64,000 nt of DNA, from NCBI RefSeq assembly GCF_018129995.1, contig NZ_JAFCKS010000005.1:62001-126000 (forward strand). Reading direction: 5' to 3'. The notes beneath the pieces were generated by a model. That model made no database searches. It was given only the letters and a program-made list of their open reading frames with translations, and was not told the origin of the DNA. The number at the start of each line of letters is the position of its first letter. Position 1 is the first letter of the stretch. A program made the translations under genes and the position numbers. Shown here piece by piece: positions 32,299-40,598 of this stretch. The DNA is from Bradyrhizobium sp. SZCCT0153 (GTDB taxonomy: Bacteria > Pseudomonadota > Alphaproteobacteria > Rhizobiales > Xanthobacteraceae).

Positions 32299-33840
32299 TC
32301 AGATTGCCTTATTTGCCTCGGCGATCGCGTCCCGGCAGGTCCGGAGCGTCTGCTCTTGTGTCCCGGATGCATCGATGGTCGCCCAACCGACTTGGCCGAT
32401 ATTATAGTGCTCTTGGTGCGCGGCAACCTCCTGCGTGGCGTCGGATGCGTCGTCCCGGCGGCCTCCGATCCGCGCTTGCCGGGTCGCGAGGTCGGCAACC
32501 AGGAATAGGCCACTCAGCGGCACTTTGCTGTCGCGTGCCAGTGCGGCGACCGCGTCTCGTTCATCTTCACGGGCGAATACGCCGTCGATGATGGCCGAAT
32601 GGCCTTGCGCCAGCACCTGCCGGGCCTGCTGAGCCAAAACGTCGTAAACGCGGGCCGTGGCCTCCGGCGTGTATGCGGTTGCCGGCAGCCGGTGCGTGTC
32701 CTCGACCCCGGCCAGTCGCTTGCGGACGACGTCGCTGCGCAGCACGACGGCTCCCGGCTCTGGTCCGATGAAACGCGCGAGCGCGCGTGCCAAAACCGTC
32801 TTTCCGGTGCCGGACAATCCGCCGACCGCGATCAGCCGGGGAGCGGGAGGACGGATCAGATCCCGCGCGAGGCTGAAATAGCGTCGTGCCTCGTCGAGAA
32901 TGCCGGGGTCAACGGAATGCGGCGGCTTCAGCCGTGCCAGCGTCACCTGGGCGCGGATCGCTGCACGGACGGACATGAACAGCGGCAATGCGGAGAGCGC
33001 GCCGAGATTTTCGGGCGGCGTCGCGGCGAGATATCGGTTCAGGACGACATTGGCCGCGTACGGTTGATCGTGGTGCAACAGGTCCATCAGCGTGAATGCG
33101 AGATCGTAGAGCACATCGACGGTTGCGATCTGCGCGTCGAACTCGATGGCATCGAACAGCACCGGCTGCTCGTCGATCGACACGATGTTCGCAAGATGCA
33201 GGTCGCCATGACAGCGGCGCACAAAGCCCAGACGGCCACGCTCCTCGAGCAGAGGCCGGAGACGCAGGAACGTCGCGAGCGAGTCTCTGCCGAGCTGTGC
33301 GATCTCTTCAGCGCCCAGATGATTGCCGCTCCGCAGGCCATTGCTGTTGCCGTCGATCAGGGCTGGAATGGAGGAAACCCATGCCTTGCCGTCGGCGCGA
33401 ACAGCCTGCGCATGCGAAGCCACGATCGCGTCAGCGGCAGCCGAGGCAAGCTTTGCATCCAGCGGACCGGCCTTGGCGAGGTGATCCAGCGTCCGGCTCT
33501 CGTCGAACCGCGACATGTCGACGGCATACTCGATCGGCCGGCCAGGACCATCGATTTTCACTGATCCATCGGCCTCTTCCGTGATCGCCACGACGCGGTG
33601 ATAGATCTGCGGCGCCAGCGGCCGATTGATCCTGATCTCCTCCTCGCAGGCGGCCTTCCGCTTCGCGAGGGTCGAATAGTCGAGGAACGGAAACCGGACC
33701 GCCCGTTTGATTTTCAGCGCACGCCCGCCGTTGAGAAAGACCGACGCGGCATGTGTATCGATCCGCCTCACGTCGGGATGCCGGTGGGATTCGGTGAGCG
33801 CCGCAAAAATCCGGTCCTGGGTCGCAGACTCGTCTGTCAT
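32299..33840 (-). CDS. Phosphotransferase-AAA kinase fusion (COG2187 + COG0645 type)
   Basis: The 513-residue protein has an N-terminal aminoglycoside-phosphotransferase-like half with RRCHGDLHLANIVSIDEQPVLFDAIEFD (catalytic HGDLH and metal-binding D). A C-terminal P-loop kinase follows with GGLSGTGKTVLARALARFIG and IIDGVFARE. Neither substrate is known; such fusions occur near stress and polyphosphate/PHB genes. The ATG 33840 was chosen because upstream codons overlap the promoter. The FNR-type box at 33923-33936 is centred 90 bp before the start. It heads a two-gene operon with the CHAD gene. Confidence 0.87.
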   Translation of the reverse strand: MTDESATQDRIFAALTESHRHPDVRRIDTHAASVFLNGGRALKIKRAVRFPFLDYSTLAKRKAACEEEIRINRPLAPQIYHRVVAITEEADGSVKIDGPGRPIEYAVDMSRFDESRTLDHLAKAGPLDAKLASAAADAIVASHAQAVRADGKAWVSSIPALIDGNSNGLRSGNHLGAEEIAQLGRDSLATFLRLRPLLEERGRLGFVRRCHGDLHLANIVSIDEQPVLFDAIEFDAQIATVDVLYDLAFTLMDLLHHDQPYAANVVLNRYLAATPPENLGALSALPLFMSVRAAIRAQVTLARLKPPHSVDPGILDEARRYFSLARDLIRPPAPRLIAVGGLSGTGKTVLARALARFIGPEPGAVVLRSDVVRKRLAGVEDTHRLPATAYTPEATARVYDVLAQQARQVLAQGHSAIIDGVFAREDERDAVAALARDSKVPLSGLFLVADLATRQARIGGRRDDASDATQEVAAHQEHYNIGQVGWATIDASGTQEQTLRTCRDAIAEANKAI

Positions 33841-33922
33841 TCCTGCTGGCACATCCAGTTGCGGTGGAAGGCGGTCTGCCCGGCGACCAGCGTAACCCTT
33901 AGATGCGGATCGCGGCCAGTCC

Positions 33923-33936
33923 TTGACGTCGGTCAA
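33923..33936 (-). promoter_or_regulatory. FixK/FNR-type box for the phosphotransferase-kinase/CHAD operon
   Basis: TTGACGTCGGTCAA, a perfect TTGAC/GTCAA inverted repeat. It faces the minus-strand operon that starts at 33840. Confidence 0.75.
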
Positions 33937-33969
33937 GACCTGTCGGCTGACCGGACGGGGTTTCCAGGC

Positions 33970-33983
33970 TTGACAAAAATCAA
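33970..33983 (+). promoter_or_regulatory. FixK/FNR-type box for the Usp/Pat operon
   Basis: TTGACAAAAATCAA, followed by TAATCT at 34006-34011, the expected -10 position. The start codon of the Usp gene is at 34032. Confidence 0.78.
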
Positions 33984-34031
33984 GGGGGCCCGGCCACAGC
34001 CGGCCTAATCTTGCCACCGAGGAGAATCCCG

Positions 34032-34871
34032 ATGCCCTTCAAGGACGTCTTTCTGCCGCTTGTCGGCCAGCCGCGCGGGCCGGCCCTTGCTGCCATCGAG
34101 AAATGTGTGGCCGTTGCCGCCGACCTCGGCGCCAGGATCACCGCACTTGCACTCGAGGAGGATGCCTTCGTGCGGCCGAAGGTGATGCTTCCCGATGAGT
34201 CCGGTACCGCAGAGGCAAACGGGTCGCTCGGGACAGGCGACATGCAGCATCTTCTGAATGCGTTCACCACTGCGTCCTCCCACACCGGCATCCGCGCTCA
34301 AAGCCGATCGGCCAAGGTACCCGCAGACCAGATCGCGTCGATCCTGGCCGAGCATGCGCGCTTCAGCGATCTCACGCTCCTCCCGGTGAAGTCGCACGAC
34401 AGCCGAACGGAGCACGTCATCGAGACGCTCCTGTTCGAATCCGGGCGGCCGCTGCTGCTCTGTCCGGAGCATTATGTGGACGCGCTGCGGCCGGAATTCG
34501 AGAACGTCATGATCGCCTGGGATCACTCCGCGCGCGCGGCGCGCGCGGTCGGCGATGCGCTGCCGATCCTTCAGGCGGCCGCCTCGGTCCGCGTGGTGAC
34601 CGTGGCGGACGACAAGTCCGACGCGATCGTGCAATCCGGAGCCGCACTCGTCGATCACTTAAGGGAACACGGGGTCTACGCCTCGTTCGAAACCGCAAGC
34701 GGCGGCGGCAGCTCGACCGGCAAGGTGCTCGGAAGCTGGGCGGATTCCCACGCCATCGACGCGATCGTGATGGGGGCCTACCATCATTCGCGTTTGAACG
34801 AGATCGTCTGGGGCGGTGTGACAAAGACCGTCATTGGCCAGCCACCGTGCTGGGTTATGATCTCGCACTAG
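34032..34871 (+). CDS. Universal stress protein (two-domain UspA family)
   Basis: The 279-residue protein starts MPFKDVFLPLVGQPRGPALAAIEKCVAVAADLGARITALAL. The second Usp half contains NVMIAWDHSARAARAVGDALPILQAAASVRVVTV and ends with AIVMGAYHHSRLNEIVWGGVTKTVI. The G-x2-G-x9-G-type nucleotide loop is only partly preserved. Usp proteins help cells survive growth arrest and low oxygen. The ATG follows GGAGAA. It has an FNR-type promoter and is followed 69 bp later by the Pat-like gene, probably in one operon. Confidence 0.9.
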   Translation: MPFKDVFLPLVGQPRGPALAAIEKCVAVAADLGARITALALEEDAFVRPKVMLPDESGTAEANGSLGTGDMQHLLNAFTTASSHTGIRAQSRSAKVPADQIASILAEHARFSDLTLLPVKSHDSRTEHVIETLLFESGRPLLLCPEHYVDALRPEFENVMIAWDHSARAARAVGDALPILQAAASVRVVTVADDKSDAIVQSGAALVDHLREHGVYASFETASGGGSSTGKVLGSWADSHAIDAIVMGAYHHSRLNEIVWGGVTKTVIGQPPCWVMISH

Positions 34872-34940
34872 GCGTCCAGCCAGCTTATCGGCCTGATCGT
34901 CAACCATCGGAACCGTCACCGACCGGGCGAATTTGCTGTC

Positions 34941-37634
34941 ATGTCAACTTATCGGCTGAAGAATCTGCTGGCGCCCCGCTCGGTTGCGCTCGTCGGCGCC
35001 AGCGCCCGCCCGCTCTCCGTGGGACGTGCCATTCTGGAAAACATTCAGAAGGCTGGATTCACGGGTCAGTTCGGCCTCGTCAATCCGCGCCATGCCGAGA
35101 TTGGCGGCGTCGCCGCGGTGGCCAGCCTCGACAAACTGTCGTTCGTGCCGGAACTCGTGGTCATCACCGCGCCTGCGCGCGAGGTGCCCGGCATCATCGA
35201 TCAAGCGGGGCGTCGCGGCTCGGCGGGCGCGCTGATCGTCTCGGCCGGACTCGGTCGCGGTCCGGGATCCCTGCTCGAGGCCGCGATTGCCGCGGCCCGC
35301 AAATACGGCATGCGGCTGATCGGGCCGAACTGCCTCGGCATCATGATGCCCGGCGTGAGCCTCAATGCGAGTTTTGCCGCGAACATGCCGGGGGCGGGAA
35401 ACCTCGCGCTGATTTCGCAATCGGGCGCGATCGCAGCCGGCATGGTTGATTGGGCGGCGCAGCGCGGCGTCGGCTTCTCCGGCATCGTCTCGATCGGTGA
35501 TCAGGTCGACGTCGATATTGCCGATCTGCTCGACTATTTCGCGATGGATCACAGGACCCGCGCGATCCTGCTCTACATCGAGGCCATCAAGGACGCGCGC
35601 AAGTTCATGTCGGCGGCGCGTGCCGCGGCGCGCGTGAAGCCGGTCGTCGTGGTGAAGTCCGGCCGCATGGCGCAGGGTGCGAAGGCCGCTGCCACGCATA
35701 CCGGCGCGCTCGCCGGCGCGGACGCGGTCTACGACGCGGCGTTCCGGCGCGCCGGCATCCTGCGGGTCTCTGATCTGCGCGAGCTGTTCGACTGCGCGGA
35801 AACGCTCGGCCGCGTCGAATCGCCGACCGGAAAGCGCCTGGCCATCCTGACCAATGGCGGCGGAATCGGCGTCCTCGCCGTCGATCGGCTGGTCGAGCTT
35901 GGCGGAATTCCGGCGACGATTTCCGCGGACGCCCGCAAGAAACTCGACGACGTGCTGCCGCCGACCTGGTCCGGCGCAAATCCCGTCGACATCGTGGGCG
36001 ATGCCAATGCGTCGCGCTACGCGGCGGCGCTTGAGGTGCTGCTCGCCGACCCCGACAACGACGCAGTTCTCGTCCTCAATGTGCAGACAGCGATCGCCTC
36101 GGCTGCCGACATCGCGACGACCGTGACGGAGCTCGTCGGCAGATATCGCGAGCAGCACCGCAGTTGGGCAAAGCCGGTGCTTGCCGCCTGGATCGGGGCC
36201 GATCAAAAGATCATTCAGACGCTCTCCGGCGGAGGCATTCCGAACTATCCGACCGAGGACGACGCGGTGCGCGGCTTCATGCATCTGGTCCGGCACCGCG
36301 AAGCGGTGGAGGAGCTGAGCCAGGTTCCGCCGGCGATGCCCGACACCTTCGTGCCTGACGCCCGGGCCGCCAAGCAGATCGTCGCCGCCGCCGTCGCGGA
36401 CGGCCGCCAATGGCTCGAACCTGTCGAGATCAAGCACCTGCTCGAGGCCTATGACATCGCGATGGTGCCCACATACGCCGCGACCGATGTCGAGCAGGCG
36501 GTGGCCTGCGCGAGCGAGATGTTCGCGCAAGGCGCCACCGTCGTCCTGAAGATCATGTCGCGCGACATCGTGCACAAATCCGATGTCGGCGGCGTCGTGC
36601 TCAATCTGACAACGCCCGAGGCGGTGCGGGTCGCTGCCACCGACATTCTCGCTCGGGCGAGGAAGCTGCGTCCCGAAGCACGCATCGAGGGCGTCATCGT
36701 GCAGGCGATGGTCGTCAAGGCGAAGGCGCGCGAGTTGATCCTGGGCCTTGCCGACGATCCCACCTTCGGCACCGTCGTCGTGTTCGGCCGCGGCGGGACC
36801 GCGGTCGAGATCATCAACGACAAGGCGCTTGCGCTGCCGCCGCTGGATCTGCAGCTGGCCCGCGACCTGATCGACCGCACGCGCGTGTCACGTCTGCTTC
36901 GTGCCTACCGGGACGTCCCGGCAGTAAAGCCCGACGCCGTCGCCATGGTGCTGGTCAAGCTGGCGCAGATGGCCGCCGACATTCCCGAGATCCGTGAATT
37001 CGACATCAACCCGCTGCTGGCTGACGAAACCGGCGTGACCGCAGTCGATGCCCGTGTCGCGGTCGGGCCGCCGCAACGGAAGTTTGCCGGCTCCGGCCCT
37101 GTGAACTTCGCCGTTCGGGCCTATCCGTCGCAATGGGAGCGCCGCCTCAAACTCAAGGACGGCTGGCGGATCTTCGCGCGGCCCCTGCGTCCGGAGGACG
37201 AGCCGACCATCCACGAATTCCTGCGTCACGTCACGGCGCACGACCTCCGCCTGCGCTTCTTCGCGCCGATGAAGGAGTTCACCCACGAGTTCATCGCGCG
37301 CCTGACCCAGCTCGACTATGCGCGCGCGATGGCCTTCATCGCATTCGACGAGGCCACCGGCGAGATGGTCGGCGTGGTCAGGCTCCATTCGGACTCGATC
37401 TACGAGAGCGGCGAATACGCCATCCTGCTGCGGTCCGATCTCAAGGGCAGGGGGCTGGGATGGGCCCTGATGCAATTGATCATCGACTACGCGAGATCGG
37501 AAGGGCTGAAAGCCATCTCGGGCGACGTACTGCAGGAGAACACCGTGATGCTCGAAATGTGCCGGCAGCTCGGCTTCGAGGTGAAGCCGGATCCGGCCGA
37601 GCCGGATATTTGCGACGTCAGGCTGAAGCTCTGA
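34941..37634 (+). CDS. Pat-like protein: NDP-forming acyl-CoA synthetase domains plus C-terminal GNAT
   Basis: The 897-residue protein has a CoA-binding domain (SVALVGASARPLSVGRAILENI, residues 10-130), a CoA-ligase region (LIGPNCLGIM, LISQSGAIAAGM, THTGALAGADAVYDAAF), an ATP-grasp region (ATVVLKIMSRDIVHKSDVGGVVLNL, about 530-700) and a GNAT domain (about 735-890, LRSDLKGRGLGWALMQLII). This layout is that of PatZ/Pat protein lysine acetyltransferases, which switch off acyl-CoA synthetases by acetylation. The window encodes several such ligases. It is expressed with Usp from a FixK/FNR-type promoter, linking acyl-CoA control to low oxygen. True acyl-CoA synthetase activity cannot be excluded. 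Confidence 0.88.
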   Translation: MSTYRLKNLLAPRSVALVGASARPLSVGRAILENIQKAGFTGQFGLVNPRHAEIGGVAAVASLDKLSFVPELVVITAPAREVPGIIDQAGRRGSAGALIVSAGLGRGPGSLLEAAIAAARKYGMRLIGPNCLGIMMPGVSLNASFAANMPGAGNLALISQSGAIAAGMVDWAAQRGVGFSGIVSIGDQVDVDIADLLDYFAMDHRTRAILLYIEAIKDARKFMSAARAAARVKPVVVVKSGRMAQGAKAAATHTGALAGADAVYDAAFRRAGILRVSDLRELFDCAETLGRVESPTGKRLAILTNGGGIGVLAVDRLVELGGIPATISADARKKLDDVLPPTWSGANPVDIVGDANASRYAAALEVLLADPDNDAVLVLNVQTAIASAADIATTVTELVGRYREQHRSWAKPVLAAWIGADQKIIQTLSGGGIPNYPTEDDAVRGFMHLVRHREAVEELSQVPPAMPDTFVPDARAAKQIVAAAVADGRQWLEPVEIKHLLEAYDIAMVPTYAATDVEQAVACASEMFAQGATVVLKIMSRDIVHKSDVGGVVLNLTTPEAVRVAATDILARARKLRPEARIEGVIVQAMVVKAKARELILGLADDPTFGTVVVFGRGGTAVEIINDKALALPPLDLQLARDLIDRTRVSRLLRAYRDVPAVKPDAVAMVLVKLAQMAADIPEIREFDINPLLADETGVTAVDARVAVGPPQRKFAGSGPVNFAVRAYPSQWERRLKLKDGWRIFARPLRPEDEPTIHEFLRHVTAHDLRLRFFAPMKEFTHEFIARLTQLDYARAMAFIAFDEATGEMVGVVRLHSDSIYESGEYAILLRSDLKGRGLGWALMQLIIDYARSEGLKAISGDVLQENTVMLEMCRQLGFEVKPDPAEPDICDVRLKL

Positions 37635-37648
37635 GCGCGCCCGCTAAG

Positions 37649-37693
37649 GCATGATCGGGAAAATTGCGCAGCGGGTTTCCGAAATGCTGATGC
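37649..37693. repeat. Rhizobiales-type palindromic intergenic repeat, copy B (degenerate)
   Basis: GCATGATCGGGAAAAT...GGGTTTCCGAAATGCTGATGC resembles copy A at 23724 with an imperfect stem. It lies between the Pat-like gene and the convergent membrane-protein gene. Confidence 0.5.
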
Positions 37694-37744
37694 TCAAACA
37701 GTGACTCAGAGCGCGATGACGATTTATCCCCATCTCGTCGCGCT

Positions 37745-38233
37745 TCAGGAACGCGCTTCAGCCGGACTTGCGGCGGCAGAGTCCTTGGCGGTCCTTCGCA
37801 AGTTCCTGACGATGATCGCAATCAGCGGCACCAGCACCGGGACCAGCGTGCTGAGCGGATGGTGGACTGCGCCCGACATCTGGGCCTGCAGCGCACGCGC
37901 CTCGAGCTGAAGGGCTTCGATGGACGCGCCGTGAATCTCGTTGGCGAGTTCGATGTCACGGCCGGACGGAGGACGGCCGGCAAGAACGAAGAGAATGGCC
38001 GCGATGGCAAAATTGGCGGTGCCGAGGATGGCCGCCGCCGCAATCGCACTCCAGATCTGGACCAGCGCGAAATAGGCGGACAGCTCCAGCATCAGAAGCC
38101 CGAACGCCGCGATCAGCGCCGCAAAAGCGCGCAGGCCAAGGCCCGTCAGCAGGTGGCGCAGCCGGATGTCGGCGATGATCCTGTCGGTGCGCCAAAGCAG
38201 CCGCAGATGTTTGACCACATTCTCGGTATTCAC
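37745..38233 (-). CDS. Small integral membrane protein (holin-superfamily-III / YqjE-like)
   Basis: The 162-residue protein has a polar N terminus, then two adjacent hydrophobic segments: FAALIAAFGLLMLELSAYFALV and SAIAAAAILGTANFAIAAILFVLA (about 36-85). An amphipathic helix follows, and a third hydrophobic stretch STLVPVLVPLIAIIV lies near 130. The layout is like YqjE-type phage-holin-family proteins, which are often encoded with a YqjD-like DUF883 protein, as here. GTG 38233 directly follows the stop of the DUF883 gene. It shares the FNR-type promoter at 38567. Confidence 0.75.
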   Translation of the reverse strand: MNTENVVKHLRLLWRTDRIIADIRLRHLLTGLGLRAFAALIAAFGLLMLELSAYFALVQIWSAIAAAAILGTANFAIAAILFVLAGRPPSGRDIELANEIHGASIEALQLEARALQAQMSGAVHHPLSTLVPVLVPLIAIIVRNLRRTAKDSAAASPAEARS

Positions 38234-38509
38234 TTAATGTCTCCGCAGCATGAAGCCGACGACCACGCCGAGCGCGAAGGACGAGGCGAGCGACGTGATC
38301 GGGCGTTCCGCAATGAGGCCCTGAAGCTGCTCCTGTTCCTCTTCGACGGTCTCGCCGAGCTCGGTGAGCGCAGCCCTGATCTGGTCGGCAAGCGCCTCGG
38401 CGCGGTCTTTCGAGCTGTCGAAAATCTCCTCGCCGGCGGTGCTCAGCAGGCGTGTGACGTCAACCTTCAGCGCTTGCAGTTCTTCGCTCATCCTGTTGCT
38501 GTCGAACAT
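38234..38509 (-). CDS. DUF883 (YqjD/ElaB-like) C-terminally membrane-anchored protein
   Basis: The 91-residue protein is mostly a charged amphipathic helix (LQALKVDVTRLLSTAGEEIFDSSKDRAEALADQIRAAL). It ends with a glycine-rich membrane anchor FALGVVVGFML and RRH. This is the YqjD/ElaB pattern, whose members bind ribosomes to the inner membrane in stationary phase. ATG 38509 has GGAG about 10 nt upstream. The FNR-type box is centred 64 bp upstream. It is followed without a gap by the holin-like membrane protein. Confidence 0.85.
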   Translation of the reverse strand: MFDSNRMSEELQALKVDVTRLLSTAGEEIFDSSKDRAEALADQIRAALTELGETVEEEQEQLQGLIAERPITSLASSFALGVVVGFMLRRH

Positions 38510-38566
38510 GGATCGGATATCTCCATTGAATGGAAACAAGACTAGGACCCGCTGACGCGACCGCGC

Positions 38567-38580
38567 TTGATCTGCGTCAA
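38567..38580 (-). promoter_or_regulatory. FixK/FNR-type box for the DUF883/membrane-protein operon
   Basis: TTGATCTGCGTCAA, facing the gene that starts at 38509. It is 36 bp (centre to centre) from the box serving the Mla-type operon. Confidence 0.72.
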
Positions 38581-38602
38581 AAGCCGGCCGCGGGTGCTGC
38601 TC

Positions 38603-38616
38603 TTGAGAAAGGTCAA
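38603..38616 (+). promoter_or_regulatory. FixK/FNR-type box for the Mla-type operon
   Basis: TTGAGAAAGGTCAA, 77 bp (centre) before GTG 38686, with CTAGAA at 38637-38642 near the expected -10 position. Confidence 0.72.
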
Positions 38617-38685
38617 TCCAGGCGCCACATGCTGGCCTAGAAATGCCGGCTGAATGGGGACCGATTGTCCCGATGAGGTAGAAGC

Positions 38686-39822
38686 GTGAATCTCGAACCG
38701 CTGTTGCTCGCAACGCCCTCCGGCGATGCGCTGAAATTGCGCCCGGAAGGGCCATGGACCGCAGCGAACGTGGCGACGCTGGAAACGTTGTCCCGGTCGG
38801 TCGGGGCGGAGGTCGATCAATCCAGAGCCGTCACGTTGGACATGTCGGGCATCAGCGCGCTCGACACGCTTGGCGCCTGGGTCCTGGAAAAGCTGTCGCG
38901 CAGGGCTGCATCAGCCGGCCGACCGGCGGAATTCGTCGGAGTCGCCGATCACTTCAGCGGTCTTTTGGACGAGGTGCGTCAAGTCAACCGCCACACGCCG
39001 GTGGCTGCGCCAGCGCTAAATCCGGTGCTGCTGAGGCTGAATAATCTCGGCAAGTCCACGGTCGACGCGCGGGAAGACGTCGCGGTCTTCCTTCAAATGC
39101 TCGGTGCATTGTCCATGGCCGTGATCGGCGTATTGCGCCGGCCGAAATCGCTGCGACTGACCTCGCTGGTCTACCAGCTTTATCGCGTCGGCTGGCAGGC
39201 CATTCCGATCGTCGTACTCATCACGTTCCTGATCGGTGCCATCATCGCCCAGCAGGGGTTCTTCCATTTCCGCAGGTTCGGTGCCGAGTCCTACACCGTC
39301 GACATGGTCGGCATTCTGGTGCTGCGCGAGCTCGGCGTGCTGATCGTCGCCATCATGGTGGCCGGCCGTTCGGGGAGCGCCTACACGGCCGAGCTGGGCT
39401 CGATGAAGATGCGCGAGGAGATCGACGCCCTCTCGACCATGGGCCTCGATCCCATCCATGTCCTGATACTGCCGCGCGTCGCAGCCCTGGTCATCGCCCT
39501 GCCGATCCTCGCCTTTATCGGATCGGTTGCCGCGCTCTATGGCGGCGGCCTGGTCGCGCAGTTCTACGGCGGCATGGCGCCGGCGATCTACATTGCGCGG
39601 CTGCATGACGCCATCTCCGTCACCCATTTCGAGGTTGGCATCCTGAAGGCGCCGTTCATGGCGCTGGTGATCGGAATCGTCGCCTGCAGCGAGGGCTTGC
39701 GTGTCAAGGGCAGCGCGGAATCGCTCGGGCGGCAGACCACGACCTCGGTGGTGAAGTCGATCTTCCTGGTGATCGTTCTCGACGGCCTGTTCGCGATCTT
39801 CTTCGCCTCGATCGGAATGTGA
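38686..39822 (+). CDS. mlaE: MlaE-type ABC transporter permease with N-terminal STAS domain
   Basis: The 378-residue protein has about 115 N-terminal residues of STAS type (VTLDMSGISALDTLGAWVLEKLSRRA). The MlaE permease domain follows with about five helices, including IPIVVLITFLIGAIIAQQG, the conserved ELGVLIVAIMVAGRSGSAYTAELGSMKMREEIDAL and LKAPFMALVIGIVACSEGL. MlaE forms the membrane core of a phospholipid transporter linking inner membrane and periplasm. The start is GTG with GAGG upstream. The operon has a FixK/FNR-type promoter, pointing to membrane lipid remodelling at low oxygen. Confidence 0.9.
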   Translation: MNLEPLLLATPSGDALKLRPEGPWTAANVATLETLSRSVGAEVDQSRAVTLDMSGISALDTLGAWVLEKLSRRAASAGRPAEFVGVADHFSGLLDEVRQVNRHTPVAAPALNPVLLRLNNLGKSTVDAREDVAVFLQMLGALSMAVIGVLRRPKSLRLTSLVYQLYRVGWQAIPIVVLITFLIGAIIAQQGFFHFRRFGAESYTVDMVGILVLRELGVLIVAIMVAGRSGSAYTAELGSMKMREEIDALSTMGLDPIHVLILPRVAALVIALPILAFIGSVAALYGGGLVAQFYGGMAPAIYIARLHDAISVTHFEVGILKAPFMALVIGIVACSEGLRVKGSAESLGRQTTTSVVKSIFLVIVLDGLFAIFFASIGM

Positions 39823-39824
39823 CG

Positions 39825-40592
39825 ATGAGCGAACCGCAGGAAGAGTTTGCGATCCGCGTCCGCGACCTCGTGGTCGGATTCGGCCGTCAGACCGTGCTCG
39901 ATCATCTGTCGCTCGACGTCCGAAGGGGCGAGATTCTCGGGCTCGTGGGTGCGTCCGGTGGCGGCAAGTCGGTGCTGATGCGCACCATCATCGGACTGAT
40001 CCCGCGCCAGTGCGGGAGCATCGAAGTCGTCGGACGGTCGATCGGCGGGCGCACCGAAGGCGCGGCCACGAGATGGGGCATCCTGTTCCAGCAGGGTGCG
40101 CTGTTCTCCTCGCTGACGGTCCGGCAGAACATCCAGTTTCCGTTGCGAGAGAATCTCGTGCTCTCGCAGGAGCTGATGGACGAGATCGCTATCGCCAAGC
40201 TCGAAATGGTCGGGCTGCAGGCGCAGGATGCCGACAAATATCCGGCGGAGCTGTCCGGCGGCATGACCAAGCGCGTCGCGCTGGCGCGCGCGCTCGCGCT
40301 CGATCCGCCGATTCTTTTCCTGGACGAGCCGACCTCGGGCCTCGATCCGATCGCCGCCGGCGATTTCGACACGCTGATCGGGACATTGCAAAAGACCCTC
40401 GGTCTCACCGTGTTCATGGTCACCCATGATCTTGCGAGCCTGACCACGGTCTGCGACCGCGTCGCGGCGCTCGCCGACGGCAAGATCGTCGCGATCGGCC
40501 CGATGCACGAACTGCTGCAATCCGAGCATCCCTGGGTGCGCGCCTATTTCCACGGCAAGCGCTCGCAGATGCTGCAACACCAGATGAGATGA
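39825..40592 (+). CDS. mlaF: MlaF-type ABC transporter ATPase
   Basis: The 255-residue ATPase has Walker A VGASGGGKSVL, Q-loop LFQQGALFSSLT, signature ELSGGMTKRVALARAL, Walker B ILFLDEPTSGLDP and H-loop MVTHDLASL. The FQQGALFSSLTV segment is characteristic of the Mla/Ttg2 lipid-transport ATPases. ATG 39825 lies 2 nt after the mlaE stop, and GTG 39819 overlaps that stop. It is followed by the MlaD gene after 6 nt. Confidence 0.93.
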   Translation: MSEPQEEFAIRVRDLVVGFGRQTVLDHLSLDVRRGEILGLVGASGGGKSVLMRTIIGLIPRQCGSIEVVGRSIGGRTEGAATRWGILFQQGALFSSLTVRQNIQFPLRENLVLSQELMDEIAIAKLEMVGLQAQDADKYPAELSGGMTKRVALARALALDPPILFLDEPTSGLDPIAAGDFDTLIGTLQKTLGLTVFMVTHDLASLTTVCDRVAALADGKIVAIGPMHELLQSEHPWVRAYFHGKRSQMLQHQMR

Positions 40593-40598
40593 GAAGAC

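Noticed and set aside
34944..36575. 543-codon minus-strand frame opposite the Pat-like gene
   Set aside because: Arg/Asp/His-rich mirror frame with no recognisable fold; the plus strand has complete domains.
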